Origin: Streptoalloteichus hindustanus
Lineage (GTDB): Bacteria > Actinomycetota > Actinomycetes > Mycobacteriales > Pseudonocardiaceae
Reading direction: 5' to 3'
DNA length: 64,000 nucleotides
Assembly (NCBI RefSeq): GCF_900129375.1
Contig: NZ_FQVN01000006.1
Coordinates: forward strand, 62,001 to 126,000
Shown here: positions 52,848 to 61,827 of the stretch, one piece after another
Numbering within the stretch: position 1 is the first letter of the stretch
Layout of the letters: each line of letters starts with the position of its first letter
The notes under the pieces: generated by a model
Database searches by the model: none
What the model was told of the DNA's origin: nothing
Seen by the model: the letters and a program-made list of their open reading frames with translations, nothing else
Translations under genes and position numbers: made by a program

Positions 52848-53624
52848 GTGATCGACAACGGAATTGGCCGCGCCCTCGTGCTGCTGCACGCCTTCCCCGT
52901 CGACGCCGGGATGTGGGACGCGGTGCGGGCTCCGCTCGCCGAACACGTCCGCGTGGTCACCCCCGACCAGCGCGGGCTGGGACGGACGCCGTTGGCCGAC
53001 GGCGCCGAGCACCCGCCGCCCGACCTCGACGCGGTCGCCGGGGACGTGCTCCGCCTGCTCGACGACCTCGGACTGGAGCGGGCCGTCCTCGGTGGTTGCT
53101 CGATGGGCGGCTACGTGGCGATGGCGGTGCTCCGCAGGGCGCCGGAGCGCGTGGCCGGCCTGGTCCTGGCCAGCACCCGGGCCAGCGCCGACGGCGAGGA
53201 GCAGCGCGCCACCCGCCTCGCGGCGGCCGCCCGCGCCGAGGCCGACGGCACCGCCGGTTGGCTGGCCGACGCCATGCTGCCGAACCTCCTCGGCGTGACC
53301 AGCCGGGACGAGCGACCCGAGGTGGTGGCCACCGTCCGCTCGCTGGTGGAGCGTCAGCCGGCCTCGGGGGTCGCCTGGGCGCAGCGCGCGATGGCGGCCC
53401 GTCCCGACTCCAGCGACCTGCTGCGCGCCACCCGGGTGCCGGCGCTCGTGCTGGCGGGAGCGGAGGATCGCCTCATGCCCCCCGAGGTCGCACGCGGCCT
53501 GGCCGACCTCCTGCCGAACTCGGAACTGGCCGTCCTGCCCCGCAGCGGCCACCTCGCCCCGGTGGAGACCCCGGACGCCTTCTCCGCCAGCGTGCTCGAC
53601 TGGCTGGCCCGCACCTTCGACTGA
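52848..53624 (+). CDS. Alpha/beta hydrolase (esterase/lactonase type)
   Basis: A 258-residue hydrolase. Start ambiguous: GTG at 52848 has GGAAGG 6-7 bases upstream; GTG at 52842 and ATG at 52821 are in frame. VLLHAFPVDAGMWD, LGGCSMGGYVAMAVL (nucleophilic Ser in CSMGG), LVLAGAEDRLMPP (Asp) and PRSGHLAPVETPDAF (His) form the triad. It resembles 3-oxoadipate enol-lactonase-like or general esterases. Divergent from the kinase gene. Substrate unknown. Confidence 0.85.
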   Translation: MIDNGIGRALVLLHAFPVDAGMWDAVRAPLAEHVRVVTPDQRGLGRTPLADGAEHPPPDLDAVAGDVLRLLDDLGLERAVLGGCSMGGYVAMAVLRRAPERVAGLVLASTRASADGEEQRATRLAAAARAEADGTAGWLADAMLPNLLGVTSRDERPEVVATVRSLVERQPASGVAWAQRAMAARPDSSDLLRATRVPALVLAGAEDRLMPPEVARGLADLLPNSELAVLPRSGHLAPVETPDAFSASVLDWLARTFD

Positions 53625-53901
53625 CCATGGACGGTCGGACCTCCGACGACAGCTCCCGCCCAGCGACCCCTGATCGAACGATCCAAGGCCCACCTTCGTG
53701 ATTCCCGGCCGGATCACCCGTGTCAGCCACGAGAACTGTCGCCCGCTTCTGCCACTCTAAAAACAGGGGGTCCCCCTGGTAACACCGTTTTGGACGATTT
53801 TGCGGCCACCACAAGCCGAATTCGTCAGCACGAACAGTGTTTCGGCATCCAGTCTGACAAACCGTGCTCCTTCGTGCGGAGCGGGCACGGGGTTCGTGCG
53901 G
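53625..53901. other. AT-richer gene-free spacer
   Basis: About 280 bp between the hydrolase end and the terminator of the convergent Scy-like gene. It has lower GC than average and a 15 bp palindrome CAGGGGGTCCCCCTG (53764-53778). I see no credible gene. Confidence 0.4.
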
Positions 53902-53944
53902 AACGGCCCCGCATCCGTCCACTGAGGACAGATGCGGGGCCGTT
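53902..53944 (-). terminator. Terminator after the Scy-like gene
   Basis: 14 bp stem AACGGCCCCGCATC / GATGCGGGGCCGTT; the 15-base loop region has a further 4 bp stem GTCC / GGAC. It lies 22 bp beyond the stop of the gene at 53966. Confidence 0.75.
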
Positions 53945-53965
53945 CGTCTGTCGGCGCCGCCGGTG

Positions 53966-56392
53966 TCAGCGCTTGCTGCGGGCGCGTCCCTGCGTGGGCT
54001 TGCCGCCGCGCTGCTGGTTGGGCTGCTGCTGGTTGTTCCGCGGCGGCTGCTGCGGAGGCGGCTGGGGCGTCGGCTGCTGCTGGCCCTGCGGCATGGGCGG
54101 CGGGCCCTGCGGGCCGGGCGCCGGCGGGCGCGGCGGCTGGTTGCCCGGGCCGCCGGGCCGCATCGGCGGTGGCGGCGGCACCTGCTGCCGGGGCTGCGGC
54201 CCGGGCGGCGGCGTCGGCAGCTGAATGCGCTTGGTGGGCGGGTCCAACTGCTCGACGGTCGGCCGGGGCAGCTTCTTGGTCGGGCCGTCGATGTGCCTGG
54301 TCGGCTCGTTCTTGGCCGCCTCGTTCCTGGCCGGGGGAGCGGGCTTGGCGGCGTCCGGCGCCGGGCCGGGCTTCGGGGCGTTGACCTTCTCGGTCGCCGC
54401 GTCGGCCGGCCTGCCCGCGCCGCCCGGGGCCGACGGGCCCTGCGGGCTCGGGGTGACCGCCTGCTGGGCGGGCCGCTTCTCCGCCTCGGCTCCGACCGGC
54501 TTCCGCGCCTTCGGGTCGCCGGGCTTCGGGGCCGGCTTCGCCCCGGCCGCCGCCTCGGGCTTCTGCTCGGCCTGGGCCGCGTCCTGGCCCTGCGGCGCGC
54601 CGCCGGCCTTGACCGTCGCGTCGGCCGGCTTGTCCTGGGACTTGCCAGCGTCCCCGCCGGCGGCCTTGTCGCCCTTGTCCGTGGTCGACGACGCGGTCTC
54701 GTCGCCAGCCTCGGCATCGGCCTTGTCAGCCTTGCCAGCCTTGTCGGCCTTCGGGTCTGTGTTTCCGCTGCCCGTGCCGGAGCTGCCCTTGTCCGAACCG
54801 CCCGTGCCGGACTCGACCTTGCCGGACCCGGACCCGGACCCGGACCCGGACCCGGACCCGCCGTCCGCCTCGCCGGTGGTCTCCTTGGGCGACTTCGGGT
54901 CGGAGCCCTTCTTGTCGTCCGTGCTGGCGGCGTTGTCGGCGCTGCTGGTCTTCTTGTCCGAACCCTTGTCCGACTTCTCGCCCTCGCCGCCATCCACGGC
55001 GTCGCCGCCATCGGCGCTGCCAGTGCCGACAGCGCCTTCCTTGCCGTCCTTGTCTTCCGTCCTGGACCGGGGCCCGTTCTCGGCGCCCGACTCCGGCGCG
55101 GTCGGCTCCGCCTCGGGCCGGGTCCGGCCGGCGAGCACGTCGTCCTCGTCGGCGTCCGGCGTGAGCTTCGGCGCCGCCTCGTTGACCAGGCCGTGCAGCG
55201 TCTGCATCTCGCCGTGCAGGTTCTGCATCTCGGTCTGCATCGACCGCAGGTGGCTCTGCGTGCCCACGAGCTGGTCGAGGATGCGGCCGCGCAGCTCCCG
55301 CAGCTCGCCGACGCGCCGGGTGGCCTCGCCGACCCGCCGGGTCGCCTCCTCGGTGGCCAGGCGGACGCGGCGGTTGGCCTCCTCGGTGGCCTCCCGGACC
55401 CGCCGGTTGGCCTCGTCGGTGGCCTCGCGCACCCGCCGGTTGGCCTCGTTGGTCGCGTCCTGCAGCTTCTGGGCCGACTGCTGCGTGGCCTCCTGCAGCT
55501 TCTGGTTGGCCTGCTGGGTGGCCTCGTGCACCCGCCGGTTGGCCTCGGCGGTCGCCTGCTGCAGGTGCTGCCCCGCCTGCTCCACCCGCCGGTTGGCCTC
55601 GGCGCTGGCCTCCTGCAGCTTCTGGTTGGCCTGCTGGGTCGCCTCGGCCACCCGCCGGTTGGCCTCCTCCGTCGCCTCGTGCAGGCGGCGGCTGGCCTGT
55701 TCGACGCGGCGGTTGGCCTCCTCGGTGGCCTCCCGCACCCGGCGCTCGGCCTCGGCCTTGCTCGCGGCCTCCTGCTCGGCCAACGACCGCATGGCCTCGG
55801 TCCGCCGACCGGCCATCGCGATCTCGAAGTCCTCCTCCACCTGCTTGCGGCGGGCCGCGGCCTCCGCCTCCAGGTGCTGCTGGCGCTGGTTGGCCTCGCG
55901 GGTGGTGCGCTCCGCCTCGGCCCTGGCGCGCTCCAGGACGCCGCGGTGCTCGGCCTCCATCTCGGTGCGCCGGGCGTCCATGTCGGCGATCAGCTTCTCG
56001 TAGCGGGCGCGCAGCTCGGCGCCCTCCTGCTCCGCCTTGGCACGGATGTGGGAGGCCTCGGCCTGGGCGCGCGACCGGATCTCGGCGGCCTCGTCCTGGG
56101 CCAGCCGCAGCATGCGCTGCAGCCGCTCGCTCATTCCCTCGACGGTGGTGGGCGGCTGGGCCAGCCGCTCCACCTGGCCGCGCAGGCTCTCGATCTCGGT
56201 GCGGGCCACCTCGAGCTGACGCGCGAGATCCGCCGCCTGGGAGACCGCGGCGTCGCGGTCCGCCGCGAGGATGCGGAGATCGGCGTCGAGCCGTTCGAGG
56301 TGTTCGTCCACCTGCGCGCGGTCGTAGCCGCGGCGGGCGATGTCGAATCCCACCCCGAGCGGGACCAGGTCACGGTCGTCGGCAAGGCCCAT
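53966..56392 (-). CDS. Scy/FilP-like polar-growth coiled-coil protein
   Basis: An 808-residue cytoskeletal protein; ATG with GAGGAAT upstream. The N-terminus VGFDIARRGYDRAQVDEHLERL (about 14-35) is DivIVA-like. Coiled coil covers about 45-405; at 219-363 it becomes a run of 11-residue units (EATEEANRRVR, EATQQANQKLQ and variants) interrupted by three 7-residue units, mixing hendecads and heptads as in Streptomyces Scy and FilP. Residues about 412-808 are disordered: acidic, Ser/Gly/Lys-rich, a (GS)6 tract, a Pro/Gln tail ending RARSKR. In Streptomyces, scy and filP adjoin methylmalonyl-CoA epimerase, as here at 60 kb. It likely organises the hyphal tip or cell pole scaffold. Confidence 0.82.
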   Translation of the reverse strand: MGLADDRDLVPLGVGFDIARRGYDRAQVDEHLERLDADLRILAADRDAAVSQAADLARQLEVARTEIESLRGQVERLAQPPTTVEGMSERLQRMLRLAQDEAAEIRSRAQAEASHIRAKAEQEGAELRARYEKLIADMDARRTEMEAEHRGVLERARAEAERTTREANQRQQHLEAEAAARRKQVEEDFEIAMAGRRTEAMRSLAEQEAASKAEAERRVREATEEANRRVEQASRRLHEATEEANRRVAEATQQANQKLQEASAEANRRVEQAGQHLQQATAEANRRVHEATQQANQKLQEATQQSAQKLQDATNEANRRVREATDEANRRVREATEEANRRVRLATEEATRRVGEATRRVGELRELRGRILDQLVGTQSHLRSMQTEMQNLHGEMQTLHGLVNEAAPKLTPDADEDDVLAGRTRPEAEPTAPESGAENGPRSRTEDKDGKEGAVGTGSADGGDAVDGGEGEKSDKGSDKKTSSADNAASTDDKKGSDPKSPKETTGEADGGSGSGSGSGSGSGKVESGTGGSDKGSSGTGSGNTDPKADKAGKADKADAEAGDETASSTTDKGDKAAGGDAGKSQDKPADATVKAGGAPQGQDAAQAEQKPEAAAGAKPAPKPGDPKARKPVGAEAEKRPAQQAVTPSPQGPSAPGGAGRPADAATEKVNAPKPGPAPDAAKPAPPARNEAAKNEPTRHIDGPTKKLPRPTVEQLDPPTKRIQLPTPPPGPQPRQQVPPPPPMRPGGPGNQPPRPPAPGPQGPPPMPQGQQQPTPQPPPQQPPRNNQQQPNQQRGGKPTQGRARSKR
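54824..54859. repeat. Hexanucleotide microsatellite in the Scy-like gene
   Basis: Six perfect ggaccc units on the plus strand (minus strand gggtcc) encode an alternating Gly-Ser linker in the disordered tail. Unit size is a multiple of three, so length changes do not shift the frame. Confidence 0.85.
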
Positions 56393-56463
56393 ATTCCTCA
56401 CGCTACCTGGGAGTGGTGGCTGATCGGTGACGCACCGCCGGCGCCAACGGCATTGGTAACGCA

Positions 56464-56503
56464 AGAGTGGCCTCCGCGCCGGGTGAAACGCGGAGGCCAC
56501 TCT
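56464..56503 (-). terminator. Terminator after crotonyl-CoA carboxylase/reductase
   Basis: 15 bp stem AGAGTGGCCTCCGCG / CGCGGAGGCCACTCT with a ten-base loop, between the end of ccr (56640) and the promoter of the Scy-like gene. Confidence 0.8.
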
Positions 56504-56639
56504 CGAAGGGGACGTTCCGCCCGGGCCGGGGCGCTCCGGAGCACCGCGGATCACCGGGCGTCGGTTCGGAACAGGTCACGTCGGCCGAACCGGTTCGCCC
56601 GGCGCGGAGGGAGTGGCGGCGGTGGTGGTGGCGCGGGGG

Positions 56640-57971
56640 TCAGACGCCGCGGAACCGGTTGATCGCGGCCAGGTGCTTCGCCCGCAACTCGTGGTCCCGC
56701 ACGCCCAACCCCTCCTCCGGGGCCAGGCACAGCACACCCACCTTGCCCTGGTGGCTGTTGTGGTGCACGTCCAGCGCGGCCTGGCCGGTCTCGGCCAACG
56801 GGTACACCTTGGACAGGGTGGGGTGGATCTTCCCCTTGGCGATCATGCGGTTCGCCTGGTACGCCTCGCGGTAGTTCGCGAAGTGCGAGCCCACGATGCG
56901 CTTGAGGCTCATCCACAGGTACCGGTTGTCGTACTGGTGCAGGTATCCCGACGTGGAGGCGCAGGTGACGATCGTGCCGCCCTTCTTCGCCACGTAGACG
57001 CTGGCGCCGAAGGTCTCCCTGCCGGGGTGCTCGAAGACGATGTCGGGGTCCTCGCCGCCGGTCAGCTCCCTGATCCGCGCCCCGAACCGCTTCCACTCCC
57101 TCGGGTCCTGGGTGTGCTCGTCCTTCCAGAACCGGTAGTTCTCGGCGGCCCGGTCGATGATCAGCTCGGCGCCCATCCGCCGGCAGATCTCGGCCTTCGC
57201 CGGACTGGAGACGACGCACACCGGGATGGCGCCGCCGTTGAGCGCGAACTGGGTGGCGTAGGAGCCGAGGCCGCCGGAGGCGCCCCAGATCAGCACCACG
57301 TCGCCCTGCTTCATCCCCGCGCCGTTGGCCGAGACCAGCTGCCGGTAGGCGGTGGAGTTGACCAGCCCGGGCGCGGCGGCCTCCTCCCAGCTCAGGTGCG
57401 CCGGCTTCGGCATGAGCTGGTTGGTCTTCACCAGCGCGATCTCGGCGAGTCCGCCGTAGTTGGTCTCGAAGCCCCAGATGCGCTGCTCGGGGTCGAGCAT
57501 GGTGTCGTCGTGCCCGTCGGGGTGCTCCAGCTCGACGCTGAGGCAGTGCGCCACCACCTCGTCGCCCGGCTTCCAGTTGTTCACCCCGGGGCCGGTGCGC
57601 AGCACCACGCCGGCGAGGTCCGAGCCGACGACGTGGAACGGCTGGTCGTGCCGCGCCGCCAGCGGCGAGGTGCGGCCGTAGCGGCTGAGGAAGGCGAACG
57701 TCGGCAGCGGCTCGAAGATCGACGTCCACACCGTGTTGTAGTTGATGGCGCTGGCCATGACCGCCACGAGCGCCTCGCCCGGCCCCAGTTCGGGCGTCGG
57801 GACCTCGTCGAGGTGCAGCGAGCGGCGCGGGTCCTTCTCCCGGTGGGGGACGCCCTCGAACATGTCCACCTCGTCGGCGCGCACCGTGACGCCGCGGTAG
57901 GACTCCGGGACCGGGATCGAGGCGAGTGCGTCCAGTTCGTCGGCCATGATCGCGTCGAGGATCTTCTGCAC
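56640..57971 (-). CDS. ccrA: Crotonyl-CoA carboxylase/reductase
   Basis: A 443-residue NADPH-dependent medium-chain dehydrogenase-like enzyme; GTG with GGGAGGT upstream. It converts crotonyl-CoA, CO2 and NADPH to ethylmalonyl-CoA. The four CO2-pocket residues known from the Kitasatospora enzyme (Asn81, Phe170, Glu171, His365) are present with a constant offset of two: Asn79 in INYNTVW, Phe168-Glu169 in WGFETNYGG, His363 in SHFANYREA. SYATQFALNGG and WGASGGLGS form the nucleotide site. It supplies ethylmalonyl-CoA for polyketides or for acetate assimilation by the ethylmalonyl-CoA pathway. An inverted repeat lies upstream. Confidence 0.95.
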   Translation of the reverse strand: MQKILDAIMADELDALASIPVPESYRGVTVRADEVDMFEGVPHREKDPRRSLHLDEVPTPELGPGEALVAVMASAINYNTVWTSIFEPLPTFAFLSRYGRTSPLAARHDQPFHVVGSDLAGVVLRTGPGVNNWKPGDEVVAHCLSVELEHPDGHDDTMLDPEQRIWGFETNYGGLAEIALVKTNQLMPKPAHLSWEEAAAPGLVNSTAYRQLVSANGAGMKQGDVVLIWGASGGLGSYATQFALNGGAIPVCVVSSPAKAEICRRMGAELIIDRAAENYRFWKDEHTQDPREWKRFGARIRELTGGEDPDIVFEHPGRETFGASVYVAKKGGTIVTCASTSGYLHQYDNRYLWMSLKRIVGSHFANYREAYQANRMIAKGKIHPTLSKVYPLAETGQAALDVHHNSHQGKVGVLCLAPEEGLGVRDHELRAKHLAAINRFRGV

Positions 57972-58363
57972 GGCGGGTACCTCCCTGTTCCTGGGCTGTC
58001 CGGCTGGGCCGAACGCCGAGGGTGAGCACCGGAGAGTCGCGCCGAGGAGTGGAGCGGCGGCGCGGGTTGGCCGGACGTTACCGACGAGTAACGATCCAGG
58101 GGAGCGTGGTGTGAGCCACTCCACGTCGCTATCGCCCGATCGTCGGTCGAGCCGCTCTCCGGTGCGGCCCGGGGCGGGCACGGCGGTCCGGGAGACCCAG
58201 GGGCGGAGCGGCGAACGGCCGGGTCCCGGCCCCGCCTCAACTGCTCCTACCTGCGCCGACAGCCCCTTGACCGGCCGGCCAACCCAAGCGCACGCTGGAC
58301 GTGGTGGGCCTGGCCCGGTCCGCCGGGACCCACCGAGTCCTCTCGGACGCGGAGGTGGTTGGC
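57972..58363. promoter_or_regulatory. ccr promoter region with inverted repeat
   Basis: About 390 bp between ccr (minus) and the SPW gene (plus), no supported ORF. At 58076-58093 the inverted repeat CGTTAC-cgacga-GTAACG (perfect 6 bp arms, 6 bp spacer) has the look of a TetR operator such as actinobacterial TTAC-n6-GTAA type acyl-CoA regulators. It is about 105 bp upstream of the ccr start. Confidence 0.5.
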
Positions 58364-58726
58364 ATGACCAGACCGTGGAGCCGCTGGCAGGACTGGGCGT
58401 CCGTGGTCCTGGGGGTGTACACGCTGCTGGCACCGCTCTGGACCGACACCAACACCAGCGCGATGTGGACGATGATCGTCTTCGGCGCGCTGTTGGCGGT
58501 GACCGGACTGTGGTCGCTGGCCACGCCGGGCTCGGTGGTCAGCGAGTACTCGCACGTCGTGCTGGGCGCGCTGCTGTTCCTGGCGCCGTGGGTGATGCGC
58601 TACAGCGACTACACGCAGGCGGCGTGGACCTCGTGGATCGTCGGCGTGCTCGCCGTCGTCGTCGGCCTCGCGGCCGTTCCGGCGGCCAGCGCCGCGCACC
58701 GGGGCCACGTGGCCGGGCAGCACTGA
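58364..58726 (+). CDS. SPW repeat membrane protein
   Basis: A 120-residue protein; ATG with GGAGGTGG upstream. Four membrane helices arranged as two similar halves: RWQDWASVVLGVYTLLAPLW and EYSHVVLGALLFLAPWVM, matching the SPW repeat (the SPW tripeptide here is APL or APW). Such proteins are actinobacterial and proteobacterial, often vanillate- or stress-linked, of unknown function. A TetR gene follows on the same strand 286 bp later. Confidence 0.85.
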   Translation: MTRPWSRWQDWASVVLGVYTLLAPLWTDTNTSAMWTMIVFGALLAVTGLWSLATPGSVVSEYSHVVLGALLFLAPWVMRYSDYTQAAWTSWIVGVLAVVVGLAAVPAASAAHRGHVAGQH

Positions 58727-59012
58727 GCCGCCCGAGGCGGCTCCGAGCCGGCCCCGACAAGCCAGTTCCGGCAGAAGCCGGCCCCAACGAAAGCCGGCTC
58801 CGGCCGCGCGCCGAGCTGGCTCGGACGCCGCCAGCACCGCAGGACACGACCGAACACACGGATGGGGTTTCCGAACAGTCCGCGTGGTGCGGCCTGACGA
58901 CCGGACGGGATGGCCGTCCGGCCGCCGCGCCGTCCCGATGACCGCCCCACGGCGACCGTCCCGGGTGAGGGTCGCGCGACGGGCATCGGGCGCCACGCGG
59001 AGGGTTGGCGCG

Positions 59013-59714
59013 ATGACCGCGGGCGCGGCTGTCCCCCAGGGGACGTCAGGCCGCTCGGCCCGCCCCGGGGGCGGGTGCCCCGCCGACGCCGGCGAGACCG
59101 GGTCGGCCAGGGACCGCATCCTGCGGGCGGCGGGAGAACTCTTCGCCGAGTCGGGTTTCGACGCGACGCCGACCTCGCGCGTCGCCGAGCGGGCCGGCGT
59201 GCCCAAGGGCCTGGTGCACTACTACTTCCGGCACAAGCCGGACCTGCTCGCCGCGATCGTGGAACGACTGCCCGACGAGCTGGTCGACCACCGGGCGGTC
59301 GTCGTGCCCGGCGACGTGGCGGAGAGCCTGCGCCGGCTGGTCGCGGAGCTGGACGCGCGGCTGGGCGTCGGCCCGGCGCGCCTGCTGTGGCGGGAGGCGG
59401 ACCGGCACGAGGCGGTCCGCGCGGCGCTGCGCCGGCGGTTCGCCCGGCTCGTGGAGCAGGTGCGCGGCGTGATCGCGGCGGCGCGGCCGGCCAGCGCGCG
59501 CCGCGCCGACGTCGACTCGGCGGCCGGGCTGCTCGCGCTGGCCGTCAGCTACCGGCACGCCGCCGTCGGACCGGGAGAACAGGTCGGCCCGATGGAACGG
59601 GAGCTGACCTTCCTGGCCGACGCGCTCGCGCTCGGCGCGGGCCGAGCTCCGCCGGCGCGACCCGCTGGCCGTCAGGGCGTCGGCACCCCCGCGCCGGGTT
59701 CGGTCATCCGCTGA
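59013..59714 (+). CDS. TetR family regulator
   Basis: A 233-residue regulator. ATG at 59013 with GGAGGG eight bases upstream (58938 and 58884 are in-frame extensions). The N-terminal 30 residues are Gly/Ala/Pro-rich; helix-turn-helix: ARDRILRAAGELFAESGFDATPTSRVAERAGVPKG with LVHYYFRHKPDLLAAIV. The C-terminal helical ligand domain is short. It may control the neighbouring SPW gene or the epimerase group; unknown. The 16 bp minisatellite starts 31 bp after its stop. Confidence 0.85.
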   Translation: MTAGAAVPQGTSGRSARPGGGCPADAGETGSARDRILRAAGELFAESGFDATPTSRVAERAGVPKGLVHYYFRHKPDLLAAIVERLPDELVDHRAVVVPGDVAESLRRLVAELDARLGVGPARLLWREADRHEAVRAALRRRFARLVEQVRGVIAAARPASARRADVDSAAGLLALAVSYRHAAVGPGEQVGPMERELTFLADALALGAGRAPPARPAGRQGVGTPAPGSVIR

Positions 59715-59744
59715 GCGCGGCGGGAACCGCTGTTCTCGCCGTCT

Positions 59745-59904
59745 GGCTCGCGCTCCGCTTGGCTCGCGCTCCGCTTGGCTCGCGCTCCGCTTGGCTCGCG
59801 CTCCGCTTGGCTCGCGCTCCGCTTGGCTCGCGCTCCGCTTGGCTCGCGCTCCGCTTGGCTCGCGCTCCGCTTGGCTCGCGCTCCGCTTGGCTCGCGCTCC
59901 GCTT
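59745..59904. repeat. Minisatellite, ten perfect 16 bp units
   Basis: Ten identical head-to-tail copies of ggctcgcgctccgctt, then a degraded unit. Because 16 is not a multiple of three, it reads as the same 16-residue repeat in all three frames, and it stays open on both strands, creating long spurious ORFs. Perfect identity of all copies points to recent expansion. Confidence 0.95.
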
Positions 59905-59995
59905 GGCTGGCGCGCTGCGGGCTCGTGCGCCCCGGCCTGTGTGCCGTGGAGCCGCGCGCCGGCGTTCGGCACGCGGCCGTTCGGCGCACTGCCGT

Positions 59996-60439
59996 TCAGT
60001 GCGTGGCGGCTGGCTCCACGAGTTCGACGAGCACGCCCCCGGCGTCCTTCGGGTGCACGAAGTTGACTCGGCTGTTGGCGGTGCCGCGCCTCGGCTCGTC
60101 GTAGAGCACGCGCAGCCCCTTCTCCCGCAGCGCCGCGCAGGCCGCGTCGATGTCGGTCACCCGGTAGGCGAGCTGCTGGAGGCCGGGGCCGCTGCGGTCC
60201 AGGAACTTCGCGATCGTCGACTCCGCCGACAGGGGCGCGAGGAGCTGGACCGCCGCGCCGGTCCGGTCGCCCGGCGCGCGCAGCATCGCCTCGCGGACGC
60301 CCTGCTCCTCGTTGGTCTCGGTGTGCGCCACCTCCAGCCCGAAGGTGTCGCAGTAGAACGCGATGGCCGCGTCCAGGTCCGGCACGGCGACCCCGACGTG
60401 GTCGACCGCCGTCACGAAGGGCTTCAGCAGGTCAGGCAT
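59996..60439 (-). CDS. mce: Methylmalonyl-CoA epimerase-like protein
   Basis: A 147-residue vicinal-oxygen-chelate protein. [27 protein letters not shown] gives the first metal His (His14); [14 protein letters not shown] has the Gln ligand; GVLVELVE has the Glu ligand; [12 protein letters not shown] and NFVHPKD are very like the Streptomyces enzyme. However, where that enzyme has a metal-binding His in VHHIAF, this protein reads LQQLAY, so one His ligand is replaced by Gln. It converts (2R)- and (2S)-methylmalonyl-CoA; it may use altered metal binding or a different substrate. Divergent from the thiolase gene, whose context supports the role. Confidence 0.85.
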   Translation of the reverse strand: MPDLLKPFVTAVDHVGVAVPDLDAAIAFYCDTFGLEVAHTETNEEQGVREAMLRAPGDRTGAAVQLLAPLSAESTIAKFLDRSGPGLQQLAYRVTDIDAACAALREKGLRVLYDEPRRGTANSRVNFVHPKDAGGVLVELVEPAATH

Positions 60440-60636
60440 GCTGGGAGGGTAGGTCCTGCTCCGGCGCGTTCCGTGTGCGCCTACTCACACGGAGCGGCCG
60501 GGGAGATCGCGGGTATGGTCCGCAGTTAACAACCGTTAGCACCGCTACCGGAGGCGGCCGTGGACGACGTTCGTCGGCTCACCACGTGCGGGCGCCGGCC
60601 GGGTGCGCGTGTCGCGCAGCAGCACTGGAGGCAGCC

Positions 60637-61827
60637 GTGACCCGTTCCGTCATCGTCGCGGGGGCGCGCACCCCGATGGGGCGACTGCTGGGCTCGCTCA
60701 AGGACTTCTCCGCGGCGCAGCTCGGCGGTGTCGCGATCAAGGCCGCGCTGGAGCGCGCCGGGGTCGCCCCCGAGCAGGTCCAGTACGTGATCATGGGCCA
60801 GGTGCTGACCGCGGGCGCGGGCCAGATCCCGGCCCGGCAGGCCGCCGCGGCCGCCGGCATCCCGATGACGGTGCCGGCGCTGACGGTCAACAAGGTGTGC
60901 CTGTCCGGCCTGGACGCCATCGCCCTGGCCGACCAGCTCATCCGCGCCGGCGAGTTCGACGTCGTGGTGGCCGGCGGCCAGGAGTCGATGACCCAGGCGC
61001 CGCACCTGCTGCCCAAGTCCCGCTCCGGCTTCAAGTACGGCGACACGCAGCTCGTCGACCACATGGCCTACGACGGCCTGTTCTGCGCCTTCGACCAGGT
61101 CGCGATGGGCGCGGCTACCGAGAAGTACAACGCGCGCTACGGCCTCACCCGCGAGGAGCAGGACGCCTTCGCCGCCCGGTCGCACCAGCGCGCCGCTGCC
61201 GCCCAGGCCAACGGCGTCTTCGCGGAGGAGATCACGCCGGTCGAGATCCCGCAGCGCAAGGGCGACCCGGTCGTCTTCGCCACCGACGAGGGCGTGCGCG
61301 CCGACACCACCGAGGCGGGGCTGGCCAAGCTGCGCCCGGCCTTCGCCGCCGACGGGACCATCACCGCCGGCTCGGCGTCGCAGATCTCCGACGGCGCGGC
61401 CGCCGTCGTGGTGATGAGCCGGGCCAAGGCCGAGGAGCTCGGCCTGGAGTGGATCGCCGAGATCGGCGCGCACGGCGTGGTCGCCGGCCCGGACGCGAGC
61501 CTGCACGAGCAGCCGTCGAACGCGATCAGGGCGGCCTGCGCGAAGGAGGGCGTCGAGCCGGCCGACCTCGACCTGGTCGAGATCAACGAGGCGTTCGCCG
61601 CGGTGGGCGTCGTCGCCGCCCGGAAGCTCGGCGTCGACGAGGACCGGGTCAACGTCAACGGCGGCGCGATCGCGCTGGGCCACCCGATCGGCATGTCCGG
61701 CGCCCGGCTGGCGCTGCACCTAGCGCTGGAGCTGCGCCGGCGGGGCGGTGGCGTCGGCGCCGCCGCGCTGTGCGGTGGCGGCGGCCAGGGCGACGCGCTG
61801 ATCATCCGGGTGCCGAAGCAGGGCTGA
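60637..61827 (+). CDS. Acetyl-CoA acetyltransferase (thiolase II)
   Basis: A 396-residue thiolase; GTG with TGGAGG upstream. [12 protein letters not shown] holds the acyl-carrying Cys88, [13 protein letters not shown] the His349, and [11 protein letters not shown] the Cys379. [20 protein letters not shown] is the start. It condenses two acetyl-CoA to acetoacetyl-CoA or cleaves 3-ketoacyl-CoA. With ccr, the dehydrogenase and MeaB nearby, it fits the first step of the ethylmalonyl-CoA pathway. The meaB ATG overlaps its stop by one base (TGATG). Confidence 0.95.
   Translation: MTRSVIVAGARTPMGRLLGSLKDFSAAQLGGVAIKAALERAGVAPEQVQYVIMGQVLTAGAGQIPARQAAAAAGIPMTVPALTVNKVCLSGLDAIALADQLIRAGEFDVVVAGGQESMTQAPHLLPKSRSGFKYGDTQLVDHMAYDGLFCAFDQVAMGAATEKYNARYGLTREEQDAFAARSHQRAAAAQANGVFAEEITPVEIPQRKGDPVVFATDEGVRADTTEAGLAKLRPAFAADGTITAGSASQISDGAAAVVVMSRAKAEELGLEWIAEIGAHGVVAGPDASLHEQPSNAIRAACAKEGVEPADLDLVEINEAFAAVGVVAARKLGVDEDRVNVNGGAIALGHPIGMSGARLALHLALELRRRGGGVGAAALCGGGGQGDALIIRVPKQG

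Noticed and set aside
59733-60104. Long ORFs in both strands reading repeated LARAPLGSRSAW or ASQAEREPSGARAK peptides
   Set aside because: They arise from the 16 bp minisatellite being open in all frames; there is no start signal or homologous protein.
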